A DNA stretch of 36,491 nt from positions 1 to 36,491 of the forward strand of contig CAMWIR010000011.1 of NCBI GenBank assembly GCA_947174365.1, read 5' to 3'. The DNA comes from an uncultured Ruminococcus sp. GTDB taxonomy: Bacteria > Bacillota > Clostridia > Oscillospirales > Ruminococcaceae. Both the position numbers and the translations under genes were made by a program. This document shows positions 8,174 through 17,100 of the stretch, piece by piece; position 1 is the first letter of the stretch; each line of letters opens with the position of its first letter. The notes below the pieces were generated by a model. That model searched no databases. It saw only the letters and a program-made list of their open reading frames with translations, and was not told where the DNA came from.

Positions 8174-8620
8174 ATGGAAATGCAAAGCCCGGCGGGAAAA
8201 TATGCGGTGATAAGCTGCGAGGTGCTGCCGGAGGTTTTCCTTAAAGTAATGGAGGTAAAGCGGCTGCTTGCCACGGGGGAGGAAAAAAGCTCCGCCTCTG
8301 CCTGCAAACGGGCGGAAATTTCCCGCAGCGCATATTACAAATACCGTGACAGCGTTTTTACCTATGAGGAAAAAATGCAGGACAGGATAGTTTCCCTCCA
8401 TGCCGTGCTGAAGGACACTCCCGGGGTGCTGTCGGCGGTTCTTGCCTGTCTCCACCACTGCGGTGCGAACATTGTGAGTCTTAACCAGAATGCAGCTGTG
8501 GACGGGGCTGCGGCGGCAACGGTCACGGTAAGGCTTTCGGGCGCTCTTACCGACGGCAATGCCCTTAATGAAGAGGTCGGGCATATCCCCGGTGTGGTGG
8601 AAACAAGACTGATTTTTTAG
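8174..8620 (+). CDS. ACT domain-containing protein (PheB/UPF0735-like)
   Basis: 148 aa. Residues 1-65 form a small helical/HTH-like region (SASACKRAEISRSAYYKYRDSVF), and residues 70-148 an ACT domain (DRIVSLHAVLKDTPGVLSAVLACLHHCGANIVSLNQNA) of the amino-acid-binding regulatory type. The arrangement is that of Bacillus PheB and relatives. It precedes hom by 76 bases, so a role in sensing or tuning aspartate-family amino-acid synthesis is likely but not shown. Confidence 0.82.
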   Translation: MEMQSPAGKYAVISCEVLPEVFLKVMEVKRLLATGEEKSSASACKRAEISRSAYYKYRDSVFTYEEKMQDRIVSLHAVLKDTPGVLSAVLACLHHCGANIVSLNQNAAVDGAAAATVTVRLSGALTDGNALNEEVGHIPGVVETRLIF

Positions 8621-8696
8621 CACATTGCGCAAGTCTGAGTGCATTCCTGCCTCTTGTTTCCTGCCTCTAATAATCATAGAATAGGAGTTTTTTATT

Positions 8697-9923
8697 ATGA
8701 CAAAATTTGCTGTACTGGGTCACGGGGTCGTTGGCTCGGGAACTGTGGAGCTTTTTCTGAAGAACAAGGATAAGATCAACCAAAAATGCGATCTGGAGCT
8801 GGAACTGGGCAGGATCCTCGATCTAAGGGACTTTCCCGGGCTGCCCTATTCCGATAAATTTACCAAGGATATAAACGATATATTAAATGATGATGAGATA
8901 ACCGTTGTGGCAGAGGTCATGGGCGGAGTAAACCCTGCCTTTGAATTTGTTTCGGGCTGCCTTAAAGCAGGCAAAAGCGTGTGCACCTCCAACAAGGAAC
9001 TGGTGGCAAAAAAAGGCGCAGAGCTTATTAGCCTCGCCAAAGAGAATAACTGCAACTTTATGTTTGAGGCTTCCACAGGTGGGGCTATCCCCATAATCCG
9101 TCCGCTGCACACCTGCCTTGCAGCTAATGAAATAACGGCGGCAGCGGGGATACTCAACGGCACTACCAACTTTATCCTCACCAAAATGCTGACGGATAAT
9201 ATGACCCTTGAAGATGCGCTAGCAATGGCGCAGCGGCTTGGCTATGCGGAGAGAAATCCAGCTGCAGATGTTGAGGGACATGATGCGTGCCGCAAGATAT
9301 GCATACTTTCCTCCCTCATTTTCGGTAAGCACGTTTACCCCGATTGGGTGCACGTGGAGGGTATTACAGGCATAACCACCGAGGACGCCGAGTATGCGGT
9401 AAGCTTCGGAGGCGCTGTTAAGCTTATCGGCAAGGTCACACAGACGGACGACGGCAAGATTCTGCCCATGGTGTCCCCTGCATTTGTGTGCAGCGCAAAT
9501 CCACTTTCCCATGTAGATGATGTTTTCAACGGGATAATGGTATTCGGTGACGGTTTCGGAGAGGCTATGTTCTACGGAAGAGGTGCAGGCAAACTGCCCA
9601 CCGCAAGCGCAGTTCTCGGAGATGTTATTGACTGCGCAAAGCATAAAAATACGATCCGTTCCCTCACCTGGGAGGACAGCGCCGACAACAGCTTTATCGC
9701 CGACTACAAGGACAGCGAAACAAGAATGTATATTCGCCTGGAAAACTGCGATAAATCGGCAATTGAGGCGGCATTCCCCGACTGCGAATATCTTTCAAGA
9801 AAAGCTCAGCCCGCAAATGAATTTGCCATTGTTACCCCGTCGCTTAAAGAGCGTGAGATCGACGAAAAGCTGGAAAATATCGGCGGCAAGGTGCTTGGTA
9901 AAATAAGAATTTTAGACCTGTAA
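8697..9923 (+). CDS. hom: Homoserine dehydrogenase
   Basis: Reduces aspartate semialdehyde to homoserine with NAD(P)H, in the path to threonine, isoleucine and methionine. The 408-aa protein has a Rossmann start (AVLGHGVVGSGTVELF), TSNKELVAKKGAEL, GGAIPIIRPL, GILNGTTNFIL, and the substrate-site DVEGHDACRKICILSSLIFG. The C-terminal ~75 residues (RMYIRLENCDKSAI onward) look like a divergent ACT domain as in Bacillus Hom. The ribosome binding site is AGGAG. It ends at a strong terminator; thrB or thrC do not follow here. Confidence 0.95.
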   Translation: MTKFAVLGHGVVGSGTVELFLKNKDKINQKCDLELELGRILDLRDFPGLPYSDKFTKDINDILNDDEITVVAEVMGGVNPAFEFVSGCLKAGKSVCTSNKELVAKKGAELISLAKENNCNFMFEASTGGAIPIIRPLHTCLAANEITAAAGILNGTTNFILTKMLTDNMTLEDALAMAQRLGYAERNPAADVEGHDACRKICILSSLIFGKHVYPDWVHVEGITGITTEDAEYAVSFGGAVKLIGKVTQTDDGKILPMVSPAFVCSANPLSHVDDVFNGIMVFGDGFGEAMFYGRGAGKLPTASAVLGDVIDCAKHKNTIRSLTWEDSADNSFIADYKDSETRMYIRLENCDKSAIEAAFPDCEYLSRKAQPANEFAIVTPSLKEREIDEKLENIGGKVLGKIRILDL

Positions 9924-9950
9924 GACAAGTCGCTTACTGTCAAATATAAA

Positions 9951-9996
9951 AGTCGGGAGGCTGTGAGATCATTCTCGCAGCCTCCCGACTTTATTT
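9951..9996. terminator. Bidirectional intrinsic terminator after hom
   Basis: Perfect arms AGTCGGGAGGCTG (9951-9963) and CAGCCTCCCGACT (9978-9990), with an inner GAGA/TCTC pairing and TTATTT following. On the - strand the stem is followed by TTTTATATTT, so it can also end the convergent lipoprotein operon. Confidence 0.88.
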
Positions 9997-10068
9997 AACG
10001 TTTTGATAAATGCGCAGCGCAACAGTTGCGATTTGCAAGTCTGCAAACGCATTCCCTGTATGCAGACA

Positions 10069-10641
10069 TTATTTGCTGCTGCCCAGGGTTTCTCCGCCTG
10101 TCACCGTAAATTCGGTAAACTCCGCCGAAAAGCCCGCTGCGGTCATGGCAACAGGCACGCCGTCATTGTCAAACAAAAGGGAATACTCCCCCGTCGTCAG
10201 CGTCCAGCCCTGCACGCCCGAGGCTGCCTCGGGTGAAACACCGTTGCCCAGCGCCACCGCCGCATTGTCCAGACAGCGGAAAACGGTCATTGCAGGGGAT
10301 TTTTTCGGTATTGCGCTAAGCTCCGATGAAAAGCTCAGCTCCCCCAGGGATGATGTAACATTGTCCCCCGAAAGAACGATCTTCAGTCCCTCGAGCGACT
10401 CCGGGGCGGTTATCTCCATTTCCCAAAAGCCGCTGCCCAAGCGCTTTACATTCCCCGAAAAAACAAATTCCTCGGGAGTTTCCTTGTCCGCCGGAGTAAC
10501 CTCGGTTTTCACCGTGCAGCAAAGGGTGTATCCGCCGGTTATACGGGGCCTCGGAGGCACATTCAGGGGGCTTGTACAGCCCGCCAGCAGGGTGAGGCAC
10601 AAAACCATGCACAAAAAGGGGTAGAATTTTCTTATCTTCAT
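10069..10641 (-). CDS. Putative lipoprotein of unknown function
   Basis: 190 aa with a lipoprotein signal (MKIRKFYPFLCMVLCLTLLAGC, Cys22), then a beta-rich globular region with no motif I recognise (GYTLCCTVKTEVT, GFWEMEITAPESLEGLKIVLSGD). The overall pattern resembles small outer-surface lipoproteins that hold hydrophobic ligands, but that is only an impression. ATG at 10641 is preferred over a longer frame because AAAGGA lies 9 bases upstream and the signal peptide begins there. It follows nnr in the same direction. Confidence 0.72.
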   Translation of the reverse strand: MKIRKFYPFLCMVLCLTLLAGCTSPLNVPPRPRITGGYTLCCTVKTEVTPADKETPEEFVFSGNVKRLGSGFWEMEITAPESLEGLKIVLSGDNVTSSLGELSFSSELSAIPKKSPAMTVFRCLDNAAVALGNGVSPEAASGVQGWTLTTGEYSLLFDNDGVPVAMTAAGFSAEFTEFTVTGGETLGSSK

Positions 10642-10716
10642 TCCGCAGCGTCCTTTCACATTTGAAAAAGAGAAAGCTGCGGGATATTTGCAATTTACAC
10701 ATGCTGCACATCGCAA

Positions 10717-12381
10717 TCAACTGTCCGCCGTCTTTTCTTTTTCTATTATTTTGTACGCAGCGCAAAGCCTGTTTGCAGCATCCGAGGGAAGCATTCCCGT
10801 CATGGATATTTCGTCGGCGGTAATATCGGCAGCAACTCCGAAAATGTATACGCCGCCGTTTGCAATATCGAACATATCCCGCCCTGATTTTACCGCCCCT
10901 GCGGCAAGCCCCGAAATAACGCCCGTGAGCAAGTCGCCGCTTCCCCCTCGGGAAAGCCCGCCGTTGCCCGAAAATGAGGCAGCGGCTCGTCCCTCGGAAG
11001 AAACCGTATAGGTGGGATAGCCCTTTGCGGCAACCACTGCCCCCGTTTTTTCCGAGAGCCTGACAGCAGCGGAAAGCCTGTCTGCAAGCACTTCGGAAGT
11101 GCTCACGCCCAACAGCCTTGCCAGCTCCGCAGGGTGGGGAGTAAGTATCAACGGAAAATTGGCCTTGTTTTCTGCGCTGATAATATCTATGCACTCCGCA
11201 AGGCAGTTTAGAACGTCCCCGTCAATAATTAATGGAATTTTTTTTGTGCGGCAGATTTTTACCGTTTCTGTCAAAATCCTTTGTGTATCGGGATTTTTAC
11301 CCATTCCGCTGCCTATTGCCATAACATCCGACTGCTCCGCCAGGTCATGAAGCTTACTTATATTTTCATCACAGGAGGATATGAACCCCTCCGAATTGCT
11401 GCGCAATGCAATTCCCATACACTCATATATCCCACTCATTATCCTGTCCAGAACAGTTTTAACGGAAGCAATGCGCACTATCCCTGCACCGCTGCGCAAT
11501 GCGCCGAGCACATTCAGCGCCGCCGCACCGCTCATACTTTCCGCACCTGCAATTATCCCCAGCCTCCCGAAGCAGCCCTTATGAGAAAACTCTCCCCGCG
11601 GAGGCAGGAAATTCCCGGAAAGCCTGTCGGTAAGTCTCGGAACAAAGCCTATTTTCTCAAAATCATCATCTGTCATTCCAATATCGGCGAGGACTGTTTT
11701 TCCGCAGCAAGCTTTCCCGGGAGGCAGCAAAAGTCCGATTTTGAATGCGCCGAAGGTCACAGTCATTTCCGCCCTGAATGCGCCCTTGCAAACGCTGCCG
11801 TCCCTGCAATTTACCCCCGAGGGCACGTCGGCAGCTATCTTTCGGGCATTCGAGCGGTTTACATTATCAAACAGCACGGCAATTTTCTCGGGCAGACTGC
11901 CATGAAAGCCCGTGCCGAAAACGCAGTCGACAATAATGTCATAATTGGCGAAAATCTCGCCGTTGAAAACATCACCTCCGAGGTTCTCTTCGGAATCGGA
12001 AAAGTCAATTATTACGGAACATTCAGAAGAATTTGGCGACCCTGTATTTTGCAAATTGCAAGATACATTCGATAATGCAAGCTCGCTGAGCCGTCGGAAA
12101 TTCTCTGCTGCAATTCCGCCGACAGGCTCGCCGTGGGTGAGATTCACCGTAACCGCTGCCCCCATTCGGGCAAGATACCTTGCTGCCACAAAACCGTCGC
12201 CGCCGTTGTTTCCCTTGCCGCAAAGCAGCAGGATTTGCTTGCCGCAAATATCTCCCGTGAGAGCAGATATCTGCTCCGCAAGAGATCTTCCGGCGTTTTC
12301 CATGAGCCGCAGGTAGGAAACTCCCCTTGCATCGGCGTTTGCTTCAGCTTGCTTCATTTGTTCGGGAGTGCATATATACAT
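10717..12381 (-). CDS. nnr: Bifunctional NAD(P)H-hydrate epimerase / ADP-dependent NAD(P)H-hydrate dehydratase
   Basis: Repairs hydrated NAD(P)H (NADHX, NADPHX). The N-terminal YjeF_N epimerase half (residues 1-225) shows GKGNNGGDGFVAARYLARMG; the C-terminal ribokinase-like dehydratase half shows KGCFGRLGIIAGAESMSGAA, GSGMGKN, IIDGDVLN, LTPHPAELARLL and the ATP-site GLSRGGSGDLLTGVISGLAAG. At 554 aa it is somewhat longer than typical fused enzymes (~500). ATG at 12381 has GGAG 8 bases upstream and begins MYICTPEQMKQAEANA, a classic Nnr start; an upstream in-frame extension lacks support. Confidence 0.93.
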   Translation of the reverse strand: MYICTPEQMKQAEANADARGVSYLRLMENAGRSLAEQISALTGDICGKQILLLCGKGNNGGDGFVAARYLARMGAAVTVNLTHGEPVGGIAAENFRRLSELALSNVSCNLQNTGSPNSSECSVIIDFSDSEENLGGDVFNGEIFANYDIIVDCVFGTGFHGSLPEKIAVLFDNVNRSNARKIAADVPSGVNCRDGSVCKGAFRAEMTVTFGAFKIGLLLPPGKACCGKTVLADIGMTDDDFEKIGFVPRLTDRLSGNFLPPRGEFSHKGCFGRLGIIAGAESMSGAAALNVLGALRSGAGIVRIASVKTVLDRIMSGIYECMGIALRSNSEGFISSCDENISKLHDLAEQSDVMAIGSGMGKNPDTQRILTETVKICRTKKIPLIIDGDVLNCLAECIDIISAENKANFPLILTPHPAELARLLGVSTSEVLADRLSAAVRLSEKTGAVVAAKGYPTYTVSSEGRAAASFSGNGGLSRGGSGDLLTGVISGLAAGAVKSGRDMFDIANGGVYIFGVAADITADEISMTGMLPSDAANRLCAAYKIIEKEKTADS

Positions 12382-12472
12382 AAGATCAGCTCCATTCAAG
12401 GGCAAAGTTTTTATTGCTCTGCACCAAATCATACATCTTTATAAAACGCAAATATGCTGCTCAGAAAAAAGC

Positions 12473-13288
12473 TTATTCATCAATTCCAAAGCTGCGGTAT
12501 TCGCAGCGATCTATCCGATGCTCTATGCTCATTTCACCAAAGCCCATAAGAGCGTAAAATGAGCGCACCTCGGATGCGGATATGGTTTTCCCCGATCGGT
12601 AGGAAAGGTCGCTTATCCAGGTGCAGTCTACGTAATACCATTCTCCATCAGCTGCAACAGCGTTCCAATTGTGGTTTGAGGGAATATCCGCCAATTCCCC
12701 ACGGGTATATCCCTCGGAAACCGATCCGCCTTTCAGGCAGAGGCAATATATCCCTTGGGCGTTGCACAAAGCAGCATACAGATTTGCAAATCCTCCGCAG
12801 GTTGTACGAAAATCGTTTTCCAGAATGCTTTCAAGACTTATGACATCCCTTGCCGAGCCGTTTTCCTCGGCGTCAAAATCATACGCCACATTCTGCCCGA
12901 CCCACATGGCAATGGCATAAGCCTTATTCCGTTCGGTTTCCTGCCCATTGCATATTTCATCGGAAAGAGCGGATATCTTCCCAAGAATTTCTTCTCTGTC
13001 CTCGTCATCCTGCTCGGTAACATACCAATTGCTCTGGTCAACAGTAAGGACCGTAGGGTGCAGGGTCATATATTCGTTTTTTTCCAGCACCTCCGGGATA
13101 GGCTCAAATGTGCCGTAATAGGTGGTGTACACATCGCTGCCGGTATATGCAACAGCCGTGGGAATCACCGATATATCGGCATTTTCAGCGCTGCCGATAT
13201 TCCCCGATCCGACATAGCGGATAGCTCCGATTATAAGCACAGCCCCCAGAAGCAGCGATAATACGGCTATAATAAGAGATCGGTCCAT
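12473..13288 (-). CDS. Membrane-anchored transglutaminase-like protein
   Basis: 271 aa with one N-terminal membrane segment (residues 4-24) and an extracellular transglutaminase-like fold. The Cys-His-Asp triad is visible: Cys164 in TTCGGFANLYAALC, His206 in SNHNWNAV and Asp221 in WYYVDCTW. Bacterial members act as peptidases or have unknown roles rather than cross-linking. It lies 92 bases upstream of nnr on the same strand and has its own promoter. No strong ribosome binding site is seen before ATG 13288. Confidence 0.82.
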   Translation of the reverse strand: MDRSLIIAVLSLLLGAVLIIGAIRYVGSGNIGSAENADISVIPTAVAYTGSDVYTTYYGTFEPIPEVLEKNEYMTLHPTVLTVDQSNWYVTEQDDEDREEILGKISALSDEICNGQETERNKAYAIAMWVGQNVAYDFDAEENGSARDVISLESILENDFRTTCGGFANLYAALCNAQGIYCLCLKGGSVSEGYTRGELADIPSNHNWNAVAADGEWYYVDCTWISDLSYRSGKTISASEVRSFYALMGFGEMSIEHRIDRCEYRSFGIDE

Positions 13289-13433
13289 ATCAGAAGCAAG
13301 GATTTTAAGAAGCAGGAGGCAAGATGTTCCTGCTTTTGGAATCCTTGCGGTTGTCCTCCTTTATTTTAATTTCGTAAATATTTTGCATATTAATTATTTA
13401 TGCTTTCCTGTTGAATAATTTCTTTACTTGTTT

Positions 13434-13463
13434 ATTTTACCACAAATCCCGTAAAATTGTCAA
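13434..13463 (-). promoter_or_regulatory. Sigma-A promoter for the transglutaminase-nnr operon
   Basis: On the - strand TTGACA (13463-13458) and TAAAAT (13439-13434) are 18 bases apart, giving a leader of about 140 bases. Confidence 0.65.
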
Positions 13464-13479
13464 GTATGCAAAATCGGAG

Positions 13480-13525
13480 CAAATCCCATTATAATTCTCC
13501 GAAACGGCTGCAGCAATGGGATTTG
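13480..13525. repeat. 11-bp perfect inverted repeat between divergent promoters
   Basis: CAAATCCCATT (13480-13490) and AATGGGATTTG (13515-13525) are exact complements around a 24-base loop. No T-run follows on either strand, so it is not an obvious terminator. It lies between the - strand operon promoter and the rsmD promoter. Confidence 0.7.
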
Positions 13526-13601
13526 AATTATTCTGCAAAATCAAAAATATGCACATAAATCCGAAAATAAGTAAAAGTTTCATTAAAATTTCCCACAACA
13601 T

Positions 13602-13630
13602 TTGACAAATCCGATTATTTGGGTTATAAT
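13602..13630 (+). promoter_or_regulatory. Sigma-A promoter for rsmD-coaD
   Basis: TTGACA (13602-13607), 17 bases, TATAAT (13625-13630): perfect hexamers and spacing, about 80 bases before ATG 13715. Confidence 0.8.
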
Positions 13631-13714
13631 TAGATTGTATATAACAGCTTCGCGCGGCGGGCGGTTTGCCGGGCTGACGGGGCAATGGTTTTTTGACAGA
13701 AAGGTTTTGGAAAA

Positions 13715-14278
13715 ATGCGTGTAATAACAGGCTCTGCCAAGGGCAGAAGGCTCAAGACTCTTGAGGGTACCGAGGTTCGCCCCACCTCCGATATGGTCAA
13801 GGAAGCTATTTTTTCGGTAATACGCTTTGACCTGGACGGAGCGAATGTGCTTGATCTGTTCTGCGGCTCGGGACAATTGGGAATCGAGGCGCTGTCGGGC
13901 GGAGCGAAAAGTTGCCGCTTTGTGGACTGTTCCCGCTCCTCTCTGGATTGCACAAGGGAAAATATCGCCCACTGCGGACTTATCAAATACGCCACCCTCA
14001 CTCTTTCGGACGGTGTGGACTTTATTCGCAATGCAAGGCTGAATTTCGATATTCTTTTTCTTGATCCGCCCTATAATAAAGGACTTATCGAGCAGGTACT
14101 GCCTTTTGCGGCGGGAAAGATCTCCGACAGAGGGATCGCTGTATGCGAACATGAACGAGGTCTTATATTGCCGGAGGGATTCGGCAAGCTGCAAAAAGCC
14201 AAGACCTACAGATACGGAAAAACCGAGGTCACAGTTTACAGAATGCCTGTAAACGAAGATGAAGAGGTAATTTTGTAA
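13715..14278 (+). CDS. rsmD: 16S rRNA (guanine(966)-N(2))-methyltransferase
   Basis: Methylates G966 of 16S rRNA. The 187-aa protein begins MRVITGSAKGRRLKTL and has VRPTSDMVKEAIFSVI, the AdoMet-binding LDLFCGSGQLGIEALSGGA, and the catalytic LDPPYNKG, all signatures of RsmD. It is followed 43 bases later by coaD, a very common bacterial pair. Confidence 0.94.
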   Translation: MRVITGSAKGRRLKTLEGTEVRPTSDMVKEAIFSVIRFDLDGANVLDLFCGSGQLGIEALSGGAKSCRFVDCSRSSLDCTRENIAHCGLIKYATLTLSDGVDFIRNARLNFDILFLDPPYNKGLIEQVLPFAAGKISDRGIAVCEHERGLILPEGFGKLQKAKTYRYGKTEVTVYRMPVNEDEEVIL

Positions 14279-14321
14279 TATTTTTTATAACACAATTTCA
14301 GCAAAAGGAGCGGTGTATTTT

Positions 14322-14813
14322 ATGCGTACAGCAGTATGCCCCGGAAGCTTTGACCCCATTACATTCGGTCATTTGGATATTATCCACCGAGCCTCCGCCC
14401 TGTTTGACAGGGTGATAGTGTTGGTGGCAGTAAACGAGCAGAAAAAGCCCATGTTTACCCCGGACGAGCGGGCGGATCTGATAAAGCGCGTCACGGGAGA
14501 TATTGAAAATGTGGAGGTCGACATCTGCCGCGGACTTATCGCCGATTATGTGAGAAAGGCGGGGGCAGTGGCTATTGTAAAGGGTCTTAGGGCTGTGACC
14601 GATTTTGAGTATGAATTTCAGATGTCTCTTGTAAACAGGAGCATTTACGACGGAGCGGAAACAGTGTTTCTTACCACAAGCTCGGAAAATATGTACCTCA
14701 GCTCCAGCGTTGCCAAGCAGGTCGCCTATTATGGCGGCGACATAAGCGGATTTATTCCCGGGTGCATTTTAGCGGATGTTCAGGCAAGAATGACAAAACA
14801 GGATGATGTGTAG
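14322..14813 (+). CDS. coaD: Pantetheine-phosphate adenylyltransferase
   Basis: Makes dephospho-CoA from 4'-phosphopantetheine and ATP. 163 aa, the normal length. The nucleotidyltransferase signature PGSFDPITFGHLDII (TxGH motif) opens the protein, and YLSSSVAKQVAYYGGDISGFIP is the conserved C-terminal segment. I chose ATG 14322 rather than GTG 14313, because AAAGGAG at 14304-14310 is too close to the GTG. Confidence 0.95.
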   Translation: MRTAVCPGSFDPITFGHLDIIHRASALFDRVIVLVAVNEQKKPMFTPDERADLIKRVTGDIENVEVDICRGLIADYVRKAGAVAIVKGLRAVTDFEYEFQMSLVNRSIYDGAETVFLTTSSENMYLSSSVAKQVAYYGGDISGFIPGCILADVQARMTKQDDV

Positions 14814-14906
14814 TTTAACGAAATTATACGCAGCATTAATATTCGGAATAAGTTTAAATATCCAATAAAATTTAAGAGGAATTTAAAAATAGGAGGACAG
14901 CTTAAA

Positions 14907-15386
14907 ATGGATGAAACAAATAAGGGCGTCACCATAGATGCCTGTCTTGATATTATGGACGAAATGCTGGACAAAGCGGGGGGATTTTTCGGCACCAAAA
15001 AGGGCATGGTTGATCTGGAGCAGTTCAAGGACTGCATTGACAAGATCCGCCTTAATATGCCCGATGAAATAAAGAACGCAAAAAAGGTCGTCAACGACAG
15101 GAAATCCATAATTGACGAGGCAAACCGCAAGGCGGAAAAGATCATTATCAGTGCGGAAAACAGAGCAAAGGAGCTTACATCCAACCACGAGATCGCCCGT
15201 CTGGCGGAAATGAGAGCAGCGGAGATCGAAAAGCAGGCGCAAGCCCAGGCAAAGGCTGTAAAATCGGCTGCGGACGCATATATTACCGATATGCTGACCA
15301 AAACCGAGGAAACTCTATCCGCCAGTCTTACCGCTGTGCGCCGCACCAAGAGCACGATCAAACCTCCCGCAAAGCCATTGCAGTAA
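14907..15386 (+). CDS. Coiled-coil protein of unknown function (DivIVA/V-ATPase subunit H-like region)
   Basis: 159 aa, strongly helical and charged from residue 40 to 140 with long Ala/Lys/Glu heptad-like runs (RKAEKIIISAENRAKEL, EIEKQAQAQAKAVKSAADAY). No membrane segment. A strong AGGAGG ribosome binding site lies before the ATG. It follows coaD in the same direction; similar coiled-coil genes sit in this position in related Clostridia, and annotation systems often call them ATPase-like because of the coiled coil. A cell-division or envelope scaffold role is possible, without direct support. Confidence 0.65.
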   Translation: MDETNKGVTIDACLDIMDEMLDKAGGFFGTKKGMVDLEQFKDCIDKIRLNMPDEIKNAKKVVNDRKSIIDEANRKAEKIIISAENRAKELTSNHEIARLAEMRAAEIEKQAQAQAKAVKSAADAYITDMLTKTEETLSASLTAVRRTKSTIKPPAKPLQ

Positions 15387-15409
15387 ATTTTTCACAAAAC
15401 ACCGAATAC

Positions 15410-15472
15410 TGCAATATAAATTATAAAGCCGAGTTTACAGACAGTGTATGTTATAATTTAAAGCATATTGCA
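15410..15472. repeat. Two-part imperfect inverted repeat upstream of GH26-like gene
   Basis: TGCAATAT (15410-15417) pairs with ATATTGCA (15465-15472), and AATTATAA (15419-15426) with TTATAATT (15451-15458), so the transcript could form a 16-bp interrupted stem. No T-run follows, so it does not look like a terminator. It lies in the 174-base gap between the coiled-coil gene and the GH26-like gene. Confidence 0.65.
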
Positions 15473-15560
15473 AGCTGACGGCTTTTACAAAGATTATTAT
15501 TAAACATTTTGCAAATTTATAAAAAACAAGTGACTAAAAAACTAAGGAGGAATTTTCTCA

Positions 15561-17003
15561 ATGAATGAAAACCTTTACAAAGTACATATGGGCGGCGCAA
15601 AATGCTCTGTAGACCTGGGCGATGGGTCGGAGAGGGGAGAATATGTGAATCAGGACTACATTCTGCACAAGCTGGGCAGACCCCACCGCAGCATCAGCCT
15701 GATGTATTGCTACTATCCCAACGACCCCCAGTGGCCGGGGCGTATCTCGGAGGTCATGAAAGACGCCAATGTGTCTTTCCAGTGGGACTATCCTTATGAC
15801 GATTACTTCACCTACAAGGGCGGCATAGGCGGCAGCCTTGATGACGAACCTTTTACCTGTATGCGGGATGTGCGCCGCCACGGACAGGATGTTACCCTGA
15901 CCCTGACGATCGACCCCAAGTGTACCGATGAGCAGCTTATAGCCATTGCAAAAGACCTGCGCACCTTCGGACGGCTTATGCTGAGGATAAACCACGAGGC
16001 AACAGGCGATTGGTTCAGCTTCACAAAAAGAGCAAGCTATAAAGAGATCGGCGACTTTTTTGTGCATTTTACCGAAATAATCCACGAATATGCCCCCAAT
16101 GTTAAAACCATTATCTGCATAGGAGGCATTGAGGATCTTACAAAGACGGAAATGGAGAAAGAGGAGGAGTTCAAGGCTACGATCCCCGCAGCAGACATCT
16201 GGTCGGTTGACAAATACATGGCGCTGCATTGGGGCTGGCCCTTTGATGTGGCGCTCAGAGGCGGAAATTCCCACTCAAGAAGCAAGGTCCGGGAGGTCTA
16301 TGACAAGACCAAAGCAAGCTATGAGAGGTACAAATTCCTGAACGGCGGCGTGGGCAAGCCCATGGTAATGAGCGAGTTTAACGCTGACGGAGACGTTACG
16401 GGCGCATATGACCAGGCTGCCATGGTAAAGGAATTCTGCGATATTATGGATAGGGACAATGCCGATGAATGGTTCAGCGGATTTACCTTTTACCAGTTCA
16501 GGGACAGGGGACGTCTGGGGCTGGAGATAGAGGATCCCAACAACCCGGACGTGGGCATTGAGCAGCCTGTGCTTAAAACCTACAAGGAAATAATTCATTC
16601 CGAGCGCTTCCTGCCGAAAATGACCGAAAGCCCTATGGATACAGACAGCGGGATAAAGCTGCGCTGGGGCGGTGCTGAGGATGCGGACGGTGTGGCTATG
16701 AAGCTGCATTTTGAGAAAAACCCCCACTTCTGCGAGGTCACTTTCGAGGACGAGGGCAATTATATGATGGAGATAAACGGCAAGTGGTTCTACAAATCTC
16801 CCAAGGCAAAGACGATCGATCTGATGAGCGCATTTTACGATAAGCCTTTGGAGGGCGAGTGCGATATGACATTGAAAATCTTCGCCCCTCCCGCAAGCGG
16901 CGAAAACGATCCCTCTCAAGGGGCAGACTGGGCGACGAATTATTATTATACTATGGCAAAGCTGCCGAGTGTGCGGTTGGAATTTGAGCCTGTGGAAAAA
17001 TAA
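15561..17003 (+). CDS. GH26-like glycoside hydrolase (beta-mannanase-like), no signal peptide
   Basis: 480 aa. Residues ~40-330 read as a TIM-barrel hydrolase of the GH-A type: RINHEATGDWFSF (His145-Glu146) matches the acid/base region of GH26 mannanases, and GKPMVMSEFNADGD (Glu272) fits the nucleophile strand. Tryptophans and aromatics cluster as in a sugar cleft (DIWSVDKYMALHWGWPF). A C-terminal beta-rich module (340-478) may bind carbohydrate. There is no N-terminal signal or anchor, so as encoded it would stay in the cytoplasm. AAGGAGGAA precedes the ATG. GH26 assignment is by motif only; a related GH-A family is possible. Confidence 0.65.
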   Translation: MNENLYKVHMGGAKCSVDLGDGSERGEYVNQDYILHKLGRPHRSISLMYCYYPNDPQWPGRISEVMKDANVSFQWDYPYDDYFTYKGGIGGSLDDEPFTCMRDVRRHGQDVTLTLTIDPKCTDEQLIAIAKDLRTFGRLMLRINHEATGDWFSFTKRASYKEIGDFFVHFTEIIHEYAPNVKTIICIGGIEDLTKTEMEKEEEFKATIPAADIWSVDKYMALHWGWPFDVALRGGNSHSRSKVREVYDKTKASYERYKFLNGGVGKPMVMSEFNADGDVTGAYDQAAMVKEFCDIMDRDNADEWFSGFTFYQFRDRGRLGLEIEDPNNPDVGIEQPVLKTYKEIIHSERFLPKMTESPMDTDSGIKLRWGGAEDADGVAMKLHFEKNPHFCEVTFEDEGNYMMEINGKWFYKSPKAKTIDLMSAFYDKPLEGECDMTLKIFAPPASGENDPSQGADWATNYYYTMAKLPSVRLEFEPVEK

Positions 17004-17021
17004 AATCAATAAAGACACAAG

Positions 17022-17060
17022 GACACGATGAGAGCTTTACTCTCACCGTGTCTGTTTTTT
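17022..17060 (+). terminator. Intrinsic terminator after GH26-like gene
   Basis: Arms GACACGATGAGAG (17022-17034) and CTCTCACCGTGTC (17040-17052), with one mismatched position, followed by TGTTTTTT. Confidence 0.88.
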
Positions 17061-17100
17061 AATCTTTTCTTTGAAATCCGTTGTATAGCAGCATAGCAGC

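Noticed and set aside
8024-8677. - strand open frame of 217 codons opposite the ACT gene
   Set aside because: It overlaps the promoter and coding region of the ACT-hom operon and shows no protein-like motif.
10039-10067. Terminator from the GTCTGCA/TGCAGAC inverted repeat after the 10069-10641 lipoprotein gene
   Set aside because: No T-run follows on the - strand; the stronger bidirectional hairpin at 9951-9990 explains termination.
11281-12075. + strand open frame of 264 codons opposite nnr
   Set aside because: Antisense shadow of a clear NAD(P)HX repair enzyme; no initiation signal.
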